From assembly GCF_036227225.1 (NCBI RefSeq), contig NZ_CP109444.1, positions 7,545,501 through 7,609,500 on the forward strand: DNA of 64,000 nucleotides, in the 5' to 3' direction. The first letter of the stretch is position 1. Each line of letters starts with the position of its first letter. Under the pieces are notes generated by a model, which had not been told where the DNA came from, ran no database searches, and was given only the letters and a program-made list of their open reading frames with translations. Positions 34,252-41,769 of the stretch are shown here, piece by piece. A program made the translations under genes and the position numbers. Origin of the DNA: Streptomyces sp. NBC_01478. GTDB lineage: Bacteria > Actinomycetota > Actinomycetes > Streptomycetales > Streptomycetaceae.

Positions 34252-36450
34252 GTGACAGCAGCAACGCACTCCTCCCTCTTCCCGCAGGTACCGGACTCGG
34301 CCGACGCGGTGCTCGAAGGGCTCGACCCCGAGCAGCGCGAGGTGGCCACCGCCCTGCGCGGTCCGGTGTGCGTGCTGGCGGGCGCCGGTACGGGCAAGAC
34401 ACGGGCGATCACCCACCGCATCGCCTACGGAGTGCGCGCCGGGGTCCTGCAGTCCTCCAGCGTGCTGGCCGTCACCTTCACCAACCGCGCCGCGGGCGAG
34501 ATGCGCGGCCGGCTGCGCCAGCTCGGCGCCACCGGAGTCCAGGCCCGTACGTTCCACTCGGCCGCGCTGCGCCAGCTCCAGTACTTCTGGCCGAAAGCGA
34601 TCGGCGGCAGCATGCCCCGGCTCGTCGACCGCAAGATCCAGCTCGTCGCCGACGCGGCGGCCGCCTGCCGCATCCGCCTCGACCGCGGCGAACTGCGGGA
34701 CGTCACCGCGGAGATCGAGTGGTCCAAGGTCACCCAGACCGTTCCCTCCGACTACGCGGCCGCGGCGGCCAAGGCGGGCCGTGACGTCCCCCGCGCCCCC
34801 GCCGAGATCGCCCAGCTCTACGCCACCTACGAGGACGTCAAGCGCGACCGCGGGGTCATCGACTTCGAGGACGTCCTGCTGCTCACCGTCGCCGTCCTCC
34901 AGGACCGGCACGACATCGCCGAACAGGTCCGCTCGCAGTACCAGCACTTCGTGGTCGACGAGTACCAGGACGTCAGCCCGCTCCAGCAGCGCCTCCTGGA
35001 GCTGTGGCTGGGCGACCGCGACAGCCTGTGCGTCGTCGGCGACGCCAGCCAGACGATCTACTCCTTCACCGGAGCGACGCCGGACCACCTGCTCGACTTC
35101 CGCACCCGCCACCCCGGCGCCACCGTCGTCAAGCTGGTCCGCGACTACCGCTCCACCCCGCAGGTCGTCCATCTCGCCAACGGCCTGCTCTCCCAGGCCC
35201 GCGGCCGTGCCGCCGACCACCGGCTGGAGCTGATCTCCCAGCGCGCCGCGGGCCCCGAGCCCGTCTACGTCGAGTACACCGACGAGCCCGCCGAGGCCGA
35301 GGGCGCGGCCCGCCGCATCCGCGACCTCATGGACGCGGGCGTCCCGGCGAGCGAGATCGCGATCCTGGTCCGCACGAACTCCCAGTCCGAGACCTACGAA
35401 CAGGCCCTCGCCGACGCCGGAGTTCCCTACCAACTGCGCGGCGCCGAGCGGTTCTTCGACCGCCCCGAGGTCCGCAAGGCCGGCATCGCCCTGCGCGGAG
35501 CGGCCCGCTTCGGCGGCAACGACGCCCTCCTCGACGACGTCATCGACCTGCCTTCCCAGGTCCGTGCCGTCCTTTCCGGCGAGGGTTGGACCACCGAGCC
35601 CCCGGCCGGCTCCGGCGCCGTCAGAGAGCGCTGGGAGTCGCTGGCGGCCCTGGTGAACCTCGCCCAGGACTTCGCCGCGGCCAGACCCGGAGCCACCCTC
35701 GCCGACCTGGTCGCCGAACTCGACGAGCGGGCGAACGCCCAGCACGCCCCGACGGTCCAGGGCGTCACCCTCGCCTCCCTGCACTCGGCCAAGGGCCTGG
35801 AGTGGGACGTCGTCTTCCTGGTCGGCGTCGCCGAGGGCATGATGCCCATCACCTACGCGAAGACCGACGAACAGATCGAGGAGGAGCGCCGCCTCCTCTA
35901 CGTCGGAGTCACCCGCGCCAGAGAGCGGCTGTACGTCTCCTGGGCCCTCTCCCGCTCACCCGGCGGCCGCCCCAGCCGCCGCCCCAGCCGTTTCCTGAAC
36001 GGCCTGCGCCCCGGCTCGACCGGTGGCGCGGGCAGACCCGGCACGGTCGCTCCCGGCGGCATCGAGCGCGGCTTCACGGGCGCCGGCCCCAAACCCGTAC
36101 CGCGCCGGACGCAACGCACCGTGGCGCGCTGCCGGGTCTGCGGCCGCACCCTCACCGAGGCCGGTGAGATGAAGCTGATGCGCTGCGAGGACTGTCCCTC
36201 GGACATGGACGAGGGTCTCTACGAGCGGTTGCGCGAGTGGCGGGAGGTCCAGGCGCAGCGCAGCGGTCAGCCCGCCTTCTGCGTCTTCACCGACAAGACG
36301 CTGATGGCGATCGCCGAGACCGTCCCCGACGACGAGGGCGAACTCGCGCGGATCCCCGGCGTCGGCGTCCGCAAGCTCAACCGCTACGGGGCCGATGTCC
36401 TGGCCATCTGCGACGGTCAGGAGCCTGCGGCGGGTGTCGCGGAGGACTGA
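34252..36450 (+). CDS. uvrD2: UvrD2, ATP-dependent 3'-5' DNA helicase with HRDC domain
   Basis: The 732-residue SF1A helicase has Walker A GAGTGKTRA, motif II DEYQDVSP, GDASQTIYSF (motif III) and LHSAKGLEWD. Beyond the motor lies a tetracysteine motif (CRVC ... CEDC, about residues 625-650) and a C-terminal HRDC domain with CVFTDKTLMAIAE and IPGVGVRKLNRYG. This layout is that of actinobacterial UvrD2, an essential DNA-repair helicase in mycobacteria. The frame is open from 34036, but the GTG at 34252 follows CAGCAT by six bases and begins MTAATHSSLFPQVPDS just before the helicase core. The wblC regulatory region begins right after its stop. Confidence 0.92.
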   Translation: MTAATHSSLFPQVPDSADAVLEGLDPEQREVATALRGPVCVLAGAGTGKTRAITHRIAYGVRAGVLQSSSVLAVTFTNRAAGEMRGRLRQLGATGVQARTFHSAALRQLQYFWPKAIGGSMPRLVDRKIQLVADAAAACRIRLDRGELRDVTAEIEWSKVTQTVPSDYAAAAAKAGRDVPRAPAEIAQLYATYEDVKRDRGVIDFEDVLLLTVAVLQDRHDIAEQVRSQYQHFVVDEYQDVSPLQQRLLELWLGDRDSLCVVGDASQTIYSFTGATPDHLLDFRTRHPGATVVKLVRDYRSTPQVVHLANGLLSQARGRAADHRLELISQRAAGPEPVYVEYTDEPAEAEGAARRIRDLMDAGVPASEIAILVRTNSQSETYEQALADAGVPYQLRGAERFFDRPEVRKAGIALRGAARFGGNDALLDDVIDLPSQVRAVLSGEGWTTEPPAGSGAVRERWESLAALVNLAQDFAAARPGATLADLVAELDERANAQHAPTVQGVTLASLHSAKGLEWDVVFLVGVAEGMMPITYAKTDEQIEEERRLLYVGVTRARERLYVSWALSRSPGGRPSRRPSRFLNGLRPGSTGGAGRPGTVAPGGIERGFTGAGPKPVPRRTQRTVARCRVCGRTLTEAGEMKLMRCEDCPSDMDEGLYERLREWREVQAQRSGQPAFCVFTDKTLMAIAETVPDDEGELARIPGVGVRKLNRYGADVLAICDGQEPAAGVAED

Positions 36451-36463
36451 TTCAAACTCGTCG

Positions 36464-36503
36464 AAAAAATAGTTTGCGCATGCCCCAGCAATCCCCATAG
36501 GTT
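36464..36503 (+). promoter_or_regulatory. wblC promoter with AT-rich WblC/WhiB7 box
   Basis: GAAAAAATAG lies immediately upstream of TTGCGC (36474-36479), then an 18-base spacer and TAGGTT (36498-36503). WhiB7/WblC uses its AT-hook to bind AT-rich DNA just upstream of the -35 of its own promoter. Such an A-run is striking in this GC-rich DNA. Confidence 0.65.
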
Positions 36504-36509
36504 CTTAGA

Positions 36510-36549
36510 CACGGGAACAGGGGGCCTTCTCGAAGGCCCTGATCCCGTG
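36510..36549 (+). promoter_or_regulatory. 5' stem-loop of the wblC leader
   Basis: CACGGGA...TCCCGTG encloses AGGG-GCCTTC-TC-GAAGGCCCT, a long two-part hairpin at the very beginning of the predicted transcript. It could stabilise the leader or pair alternatively with downstream RNA. Confidence 0.5.
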
Positions 36550-36618
36550 CTGTACTTGCATATCCGAAGGACCGGTCTCACCCCCGGTCCCCCGAGACGC
36601 CGAGAGGAGGCGATTCCA

Positions 36619-36936
36619 GTGATCAGCATCAACACCAGCTCCGCCAGCACCGTGAAAATGACCGATCCCTCGGTCGTCTCCCTGTGCATGCTCGGCGTTT
36701 CGAACCTGGGCACCGGTCTGTCCGGCATTTCTGCCGCCCGTCCGGCGTCCGCCGTGTCTCTCGCGGTCCTTCCCGTCCGTGAGCGCAATGAGCGACCGAC
36801 CAAGGCACTGGAAGCAGTAGGAGCACAGGCGCAGGCCTATGCCTTTGCGCCCGGTGCCGGAGGCCGGAAGCAGACGACGCAGCACCACCAGATGTGGGCC
36901 TTCCGTGGGCCAGAACCCTGGAGTGATCCAGCCTGA
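36619..36936 (+). CDS. upstream ORF of the wblC attenuator (105 aa)
   Basis: The GTG at 36619 has AGGAGG nine bases upstream, the best ribosome-binding site in this leader. The product starts MISINTSSASTVKMTDPSVV and has no recognisable domain; it is Ala/Ser/Arg-rich and ends ...GPEPWSDPA. The stop codon lies 20 bases before an intrinsic terminator and inside the palindrome GCCTGATCGATCAGGC. In whiB7/wblC genes a translated upstream ORF controls transcription attenuation: slowed ribosomes, as under translation-inhibiting antibiotics, prevent the terminator from forming. This peptide is probably regulatory rather than functional in itself. Confidence 0.7.
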   Translation: MISINTSSASTVKMTDPSVVSLCMLGVSNLGTGLSGISAARPASAVSLAVLPVRERNERPTKALEAVGAQAQAYAFAPGAGGRKQTTQHHQMWAFRGPEPWSDPA

Positions 36937-36956
36937 TCGATCAGGCCGGCGCCTTC

Positions 36957-36999
36957 AGGGCCGCGGAACCCCACCCGGGATCCGCGGCCCTTCTGTTTT
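36957..36999 (+). terminator. intrinsic attenuator of wblC
   Basis: Arms AGGGCCGCGGA (36957-36967) and TCCGCGGCCCT (36981-36991) with a 13-base loop are followed by TCTGTTTT. It stands between the upstream ORF and the wblC start, 110 bases ahead, where a conditional terminator is expected. Confidence 0.8.
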
Positions 37000-37109
37000 C
37001 CCCGAACGGGGACGACGGAGCGAAGGGGCCTCGGGACAAGAAAAGAACCCGGTACCAAGCCGACAACCGGCCCAACAGGGCCGGACCGACCAGACGAGGA
37101 AGAACAACC

Positions 37110-37478
37110 GTGCAACTCGAAGCGCACGCCCCGTCCGTACCGCCTTCCGAAACGATCCCCCCGCCCGGCCTCACGGAGGACTCCACCTTGACTCCGCTCA
37201 CTACGCTCACCGCGCTCGACGACGCCATCGAGAACCTGGGCGTGCCCGTCCCCTGCCGTTCCTACGACCCGGAGGTCTTCTTCGCCGAGTCGCCGGCCGA
37301 TGTCGAGTACGCCAAGTCCCTCTGCCGCACCTGCCCGCTGATCGAGGCCTGCCTCGCCGGCGCGAAGGAGCGGCGTGAGCCCTGGGGCGTCTGGGGTGGC
37401 GAGCTCTTCGTCCAGGGTGTCGTCGTGGCCCGCAAGCGGCCGCGTGGCCGTCCGCGCAAGAACCCGGTCACGGCATGA
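37110..37478 (+). CDS. wblC: WblC/WhiB7 transcriptional regulator
   Basis: The 122-residue Wbl protein has the four iron-sulfur Cys at 49, 72, 75 and 81 (C-x22-C-x2-C-x5-C), the WGVWGGE turn and a C-terminal AT-hook RGRPRKNP. The AT-hook distinguishes WhiB7/WblC from other Wbl proteins. It binds the primary sigma factor and activates intrinsic antibiotic-resistance genes and its own gene. The GTG at 37110 has AGGAAG eight bases upstream. Its long leader carries a promoter with AT-rich box, an upstream ORF and an attenuator. The last codons overlap the next gene by four bases. Confidence 0.95.
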   Translation: MQLEAHAPSVPPSETIPPPGLTEDSTLTPLTTLTALDDAIENLGVPVPCRSYDPEVFFAESPADVEYAKSLCRTCPLIEACLAGAKERREPWGVWGGELFVQGVVVARKRPRGRPRKNPVTA

Positions 37479-37804
37479 ACATCACCCTCGGAACGATCGA
37501 CCGCCCCCTCACGCACGATCCCAAGAAGCAGGCCCCGATGAAGCCGTCCACCCCCAGCGAGCCCGTCGGCTCCGCGATCCCAGACTTCACCACTCCGGGT
37601 GCGACCGAGTCGCGCCAGAACAGGACCCGAGAGATGCAACTCATCCCAGAAGCCATGGCCCGTGCGCATATGCACGAGCGACTGCGGGAGGCCGAGCGGG
37701 ACCGGCAGGCGCTGCGCCTGCTGGCCGCCCGCCGGATGCAGCGCAAGGCCGAGCGTGCCTCGATGCGCGCCCGCCGTGCGCTCGCCATGGCCGTCATGCA
37801 GTAA
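37475..37804 (+). CDS. small conserved protein coupled to wblC
   Basis: The 109-residue protein starts inside the wblC stop (ATGA). The N-terminal half is Pro/Thr-rich and probably disordered; residues 55-105 form a single strongly basic helix (HERLREAERDRQALRLLAAR, then MQRKAERASMRARRALAM). There is no known domain. Coupling to wblC means it is made under the same antibiotic stress. A basic helix suggests RNA, DNA or ribosome binding, which is inference only. Confidence 0.75.
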   Translation: MNITLGTIDRPLTHDPKKQAPMKPSTPSEPVGSAIPDFTTPGATESRQNRTREMQLIPEAMARAHMHERLREAERDRQALRLLAARRMQRKAERASMRARRALAMAVMQ

Positions 37805-37856
37805 CCGATCACACCTGAAGCGGTGGCCTCCCGACCCCGGGAGGTGAAAGCTCCCC

Positions 37857-37894
37857 CGCGGGGGCCGGTCCGTCCGAACGGACCGGCCCCCGCG
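37857..37894. terminator. terminator of the wblC operon
   Basis: A 17-bp perfect stem (CGCGGGGGCCGGTCCGT and its complement) with loop CCGA lies 53 bases after the small gene. No T-tract follows, as is common for Streptomyces terminators. Confidence 0.75.
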
Positions 37895-37940
37895 GTGCGT
37901 TCTGCCCGCCGATCCCCGGCCGCGGCGATATCGTCGCCGC

Positions 37941-38150
37941 GTGACGAGTCCTCCCGGAGGCAGCGACAACAGCGCCTCCACCGTGGAGCCCCAGCCCCTG
38001 GTGTGCGCCCGCTGCGGCACCCGGTCCGAAGGCCCCCAGCCCACCTGGACCTGCTCCGTGGAGAACGGAACCCGCAGCTACTTCTGCGACATCTGTGCCA
38101 GGGAGAACCTCAGGGCGATCGAGGGACGGCTGGACTCGTCCTGGTGGTAG
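37941..38150 (+). CDS. small zinc-ribbon protein (69 aa)
   Basis: MTSPPGGSDNSASTVEPQPL is followed by CARCGT and later CDICARE, two CxxC pairs (with one further Cys) that should bind one zinc. The end is GRLDSSWW. The GTG at 37941 lies six bases after TATCGT, a leaderless arrangement. The gene is conserved beside wblC in Streptomyces as far as I remember; its function is not known. Confidence 0.75.
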   Translation: MTSPPGGSDNSASTVEPQPLVCARCGTRSEGPQPTWTCSVENGTRSYFCDICARENLRAIEGRLDSSWW

Positions 38151-38220
38151 GCCGCATTCGCGCCACCATTCGCCCGCCTCGCGCCATCACCGACCCGACC
38201 CGCGCACTCCGGGTCTCGGC

Positions 38221-39609
38221 TCACGCCTCCGCGGCGGGTTCCTCCTCGTCCAGGTACTCCTCGTACTCCTCCGGGTCCTCCGGAACGAACCCCGGCAGCC
38301 ACTCCTCCAGCTCCTCGCGCAGCCGCACCGTCGCGCCCAACTGGCACAGGACGCCGATTGTGCTCAATGTCACTCGATGTATCAGGAGATACGCCGGGGG
38401 CAGATTGAGCTGCTTGCCCAACTGGTGGGCGGGGGAGCGGGGGTCGGCGATACGGGCGGCCTGGCTGCGCATCCAGCCGCGGCTGAAGGTGAACGCGTCG
38501 ACCTGGGCCGGCTCGATGATCGGCACCAGGTAGTCGAGGACGGCGTCGGGGTCCAGCTCTATCGAATCCTTGACGAAGCCCTCCGCGCGCAGCAGTTCGT
38601 AGACCGCCTCGGCGTCGCCGTCGAGCGTCATGCGCAGGGAGTCGCCGATGGGTGTCGGCAGGCCACCGGGAAGACGGTCGACCGTGCCGAAGTCCAGGAC
38701 GCCCAGACGCCAGTCGTCCTTGCCGTCCGGATCGGCGGGCAGCAGCCGGAAGTTACCCGGATGCGGATCCGCGTGGAGCAGGCCGGTGCGGGCCGGCCCG
38801 GAGAAGAGGAAGCGGGCCAGGAGCTGGCCTGCCCGGTCGCGCTGCTCCTGGGTGCCGTCGGCGATCACCTCCGACAGCGGGATCCCGTCGATCCACTCCG
38901 TGACCAGGACCTGGTCGCACTGGTGGACCACGGCGGGCACCAGGACATCCGGGTCGCCCTCGAACTCCTCCGCGTGTGCCCGCTGGGCCTGCGCCTCCAG
39001 GCCGTAGTCCAGCTCCTCGGAGACCCGGTCGCGGAGCTCGGCGATGAGGGGCTTGATGTCCATCCCGGGGATGAGGGGGCCCAACAGGCGGGCGAAACGG
39101 CTCAGTTGGGTCAGATCGGACAGGAGAGCCTCGCCGGCGCCCGGGTACTGCACCTTGACCGCGACCTCGCGGCCGTCGTGCCACACCGCCCGGTGCACCT
39201 GGCCGATCGACGCGGCGGCCGAGGGCTTGTCCTCGAACTCCAGGAACAACGCGCGCCAGTCCGCGCCGAGCCGCTCCTCCAGCACACCGTGCACGGTGCG
39301 CGTCGGCATCGGCGGCGCCGCCTCCTGGAGCTTGGTCAGCGCGGCACGATAGGGACCGGCGACCTCCTCGGGCAGCGCCGACTCGAAGACGGACAGTGCC
39401 TGCCCGAACTTCATCGCACCGCCCTTGAGCTCGCCGAGCACCTTGAACAGTTGCTCCGCCGTGCGTTGTTGCAGCTCGCGGCCGACGATCTCCGCGGACT
39501 CGCCCACGATCCGTTTCCCGAGCCCCCACGTCGCTCTCCCGGCGAAGCCGAGCGGGAGCGCGGCGAGCTTGGCGGTGCGGGTGACCGCCTTGCGGGGAAG
39601 ATCAGACAT
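38221..39609 (-). CDS. ABC1/UbiB-family atypical protein kinase
   Basis: The 462-residue protein belongs to the ABC1/AarF/UbiB family, with the signature KxGQ motif (GGAMKFGQALSVFESALPEE), an Ala-rich loop replacing the P-loop (PSAAASIGQVHRAVW), VAVKVQYPG, the catalytic HADPHPGNF and metal-binding VLDFGTV. Family members are ATPases/kinases linked to isoprenoid quinone metabolism. The C-terminal end is acidic (EEYEEYLDEEEPAAEA). The ATG at 39609 has GGAGGG five bases upstream and lies inside the preceding RRE-ThiF gene (8-base overlap). An ABC1 gene next to whiB7 is also found in mycobacteria. Confidence 0.9.
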   Translation of the reverse strand: MSDLPRKAVTRTAKLAALPLGFAGRATWGLGKRIVGESAEIVGRELQQRTAEQLFKVLGELKGGAMKFGQALSVFESALPEEVAGPYRAALTKLQEAAPPMPTRTVHGVLEERLGADWRALFLEFEDKPSAAASIGQVHRAVWHDGREVAVKVQYPGAGEALLSDLTQLSRFARLLGPLIPGMDIKPLIAELRDRVSEELDYGLEAQAQRAHAEEFEGDPDVLVPAVVHQCDQVLVTEWIDGIPLSEVIADGTQEQRDRAGQLLARFLFSGPARTGLLHADPHPGNFRLLPADPDGKDDWRLGVLDFGTVDRLPGGLPTPIGDSLRMTLDGDAEAVYELLRAEGFVKDSIELDPDAVLDYLVPIIEPAQVDAFTFSRGWMRSQAARIADPRSPAHQLGKQLNLPPAYLLIHRVTLSTIGVLCQLGATVRLREELEEWLPGFVPEDPEEYEEYLDEEEPAAEA

Positions 39610-40840
39610 GCGCCCTCCAAGTCCCGGCCGGCCGGGCCGAGTCTGCCTTACGGCGCACGTCCCTCGACGGCCGGTCCCCTCCCATTGTCGCGTGTCGATC
39701 CTCGTCCGTAGAGGTGTGTGTCTCCTTACCTTTCTTCGCACCTTTCTCCGCGCTCTTCTCTGCGGCGCCGCACGGGCAGGCGGAATGCGCCCAGACCGGC
39801 CGCGCGTGCCAGTGCAGAGAGGGCAGCGAGACCTCCCATCGCGCGCCCGCGCTGGACGGTGACTGCCCGTCCAGGAAGGCGAGCGCGTGCGCGGCCGCCA
39901 GCCCGGCGACGGTCGTGGCCAGCGTCAGGTCGCAGGGCCGCACCTGCGGCTGCTTCCCGGAGCGCCACTGCGCGACCAGACGGGGCCAGGTCGGATCCCG
40001 GTCGGTGCGCGCGTGGTGCAGACAGCCCGCGCAGGACGTCTCGCCGGGCAGGACCAGCGGGCCCACGACTCCCGTGCCCTCCACGACACCGGCGTACAGA
40101 TGAGGGGTCCCCGAGACGATCAGGCCGGTGGCGGCGGCCGGGTCGGGCGCGTGCACGGCGACGTCGTCGCGCGGGGCGAGGACCACCAGGGAGAAACCGG
40201 GGTCGCTCTCCTCCGCCGTGGCGTGCGAGGTCCGGCGCGGCGGGCGGTCCGGTGCCGCCCGACGGACCGCCCGCCGCGCCGCCTCGTCCCTGCGCTCGCC
40301 GACCGCCTCGGCGGGCAGCCCGCCCGGAGCGATGTCCCAGGGCTCGGTATGACCGCCGTCGCGCACGTCGACCTCGCCGACCCCCGCGCCCGACAACAGC
40401 GCGGCCAGCACCGCGCCCACCCGGCCCGCGCCCCTCACCTGCACGCGCAGCTCGCGCCGCGCCGCCAGACGGCCCATCGACTCGCCCGGCTCGCCGGTGA
40501 GCAGGGAGAGCGACGCGAGGTCCGGGCGCAGCCGGTCGAGGACGTCCTTCTTCGCGCGGAGGGCGTCGGCGGCGGGCCCGCCGCCCTTCGCGTCGTCGAG
40601 CAGGCCCGCGTGCGCCAGCCCCTCCACCAACTGGTCGACATGGCCCTCGGGCAGATCCATCCGGTGGCCCTCCTCGCGCAGGAGAGGCAGTCCGCGTGTG
40701 CCGTTGAGCAGGTCCAGGAAACTGCCCGTCGCCGTGTCCATCGGGCCCAAAGTCATCGCGTGCGCCGGTGTCATCCCGAACTGCACGGTGTGGAGATCGC
40801 GCCAGCCGCGCCGCAGCGCGGGCTTCACCATCGGATGCAT
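39602..40840 (-). CDS. RRE-ThiF-like protein (TOMM cyclodehydratase partner-like), orphan
   Basis: The 412-residue protein has an N-terminal winged-helix region (MHPMVKPALRRGWRDLHTVQ, later LVEGLAHAGLLDD) like the leader-peptide-binding RRE domain of Ocin-ThiF/TOMM proteins. A ThiF/E1-like Rossmann domain follows (VRGAGRVGAVLAALLSGAG), with Cys pairs CAGC and CPC that should bind zinc. There is no YcaO gene or precursor peptide nearby, and the usual E1 catalytic residues are not evident, so peptide heterocycle formation is unproven. A Lys/Glu-rich tail ends the protein. It is translationally coupled to the ABC1 kinase. Confidence 0.75.
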   Translation of the reverse strand: MHPMVKPALRRGWRDLHTVQFGMTPAHAMTLGPMDTATGSFLDLLNGTRGLPLLREEGHRMDLPEGHVDQLVEGLAHAGLLDDAKGGGPAADALRAKKDVLDRLRPDLASLSLLTGEPGESMGRLAARRELRVQVRGAGRVGAVLAALLSGAGVGEVDVRDGGHTEPWDIAPGGLPAEAVGERRDEAARRAVRRAAPDRPPRRTSHATAEESDPGFSLVVLAPRDDVAVHAPDPAAATGLIVSGTPHLYAGVVEGTGVVGPLVLPGETSCAGCLHHARTDRDPTWPRLVAQWRSGKQPQVRPCDLTLATTVAGLAAAHALAFLDGQSPSSAGARWEVSLPSLHWHARPVWAHSACPCGAAEKSAEKGAKKGKETHTSTDEDRHATMGGDRPSRDVRRKADSARPAGTWRAHV

Positions 40841-40947
40841 GACAGGCCCCCGTAGCCCTAGGAAGTACGTCCCGTGGTGCCGGCGGAACCGGTCGGTGCT
40901 CCGCCTGCGATGCCAGCCTGCCCGGCCCGGGCGTCGGGTGCAGAAAG

Positions 40948-40956
40948 TTGTCCACA
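40948..40956 (+). promoter_or_regulatory. isolated consensus DnaA box in a divergent promoter region
   Basis: TTGTCCACA matches the Streptomyces DnaA-box consensus. It is in the 219-base gap between the RRE-ThiF gene and the metallopeptidase gene. There is only one box, so this is not an origin. Confidence 0.3.
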
Positions 40957-41059
40957 GGCTGTGGGATTCGTCGTACAAATCAAACGCTTGGTGGCGGATC
41001 GATACCGAAACCGCCCCGGAGTCGGGACTTCCCGCGTGTGCAGAGGGTAACGTCGTGGC

Positions 41060-41656
41060 GTGCCCGCCGACCCACTGCACAGCGCCGGAAAACCACAGCG
41101 CAGTACGACGAGACAGCCGCCAAGCGGCTCGGGGGCGAGCGCGATCGAGGTCCGCAGGAGTGCGCGTCGGCGCAGAACGGTCTCCGCGTACCGCGAGGGC
41201 GATCGCACCGTCGTGCTGATCCCCGCCCGGATGTCCGAGGCGGAGGAGAAGCGCTGGGTCACCGTCATGCTCGACAAACTGGCCGCCCAGGAAAGCAAAC
41301 GCGTGCTCGGTGACGCGGAGCTGTCCGAGCGCGCCGAGCGACTGTCGGCCCAGTACTTCGACGGCCGTGCCCGGCCCACCTCGGTGCGCTGGGTCACCAA
41401 CCAGAACACACGCTGGGGCTCCTGCACGCCCTCCGAGGGAAGCATCCGTCTCTCCCACCGGCTGCAGGGCATGCCCGAGTACGTCGTCGACTACGTGCTG
41501 CTGCACGAGCTGGCGCATCTCCTGGTACCCGGACACGGACCGCGTTTCTGGCGGCTCCTGGAGGCCTATCCGCGCACCGAGCGGGCCAAGGGATACCTCG
41601 AAGGCGTGGTCGCGGCCGAGCGGCTGCCCCATCCCCCCGGCACCCGCGACGAATGA
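41060..41656 (+). CDS. YgjP/SprT-like (M48-related) metallopeptidase
   Basis: The 198-residue protein has the DUF45/YgjP zinc motif HELAHLLVPGH (zinc His149, His153, His159; catalytic Glu150), preceded by the family segment NTRWGSCTPSEGSIRLSHRL. There is no signal peptide, so it acts in the cytoplasm. Residues 1-45 are basic and probably disordered. Substrates of this family are poorly known. The GTG follows TAACGT (41048-41053) by six bases without a ribosome-binding site, which suggests a leaderless message. Confidence 0.88.
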   Translation: MPADPLHSAGKPQRSTTRQPPSGSGASAIEVRRSARRRRTVSAYREGDRTVVLIPARMSEAEEKRWVTVMLDKLAAQESKRVLGDAELSERAERLSAQYFDGRARPTSVRWVTNQNTRWGSCTPSEGSIRLSHRLQGMPEYVVDYVLLHELAHLLVPGHGPRFWRLLEAYPRTERAKGYLEGVVAAERLPHPPGTRDE

Positions 41657-41769
41657 CGGCCCCTTGTGGGGGATTGTGTACCGGGTCTGTACCGACATCC
41701 TCCGGTGTCAGTGATTGCCGTTAGCCTGGCGCGACTCACTTGCATCGGGATGGGGGACGGTCGTTACGC

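Noticed and set aside
38753..40955. Overlapping long frames opposite and beside the ABC1 and RRE-ThiF genes
   Set aside because: Arg-rich frames without motifs; the real genes on the minus strand have clear domains and ribosome-binding sites.
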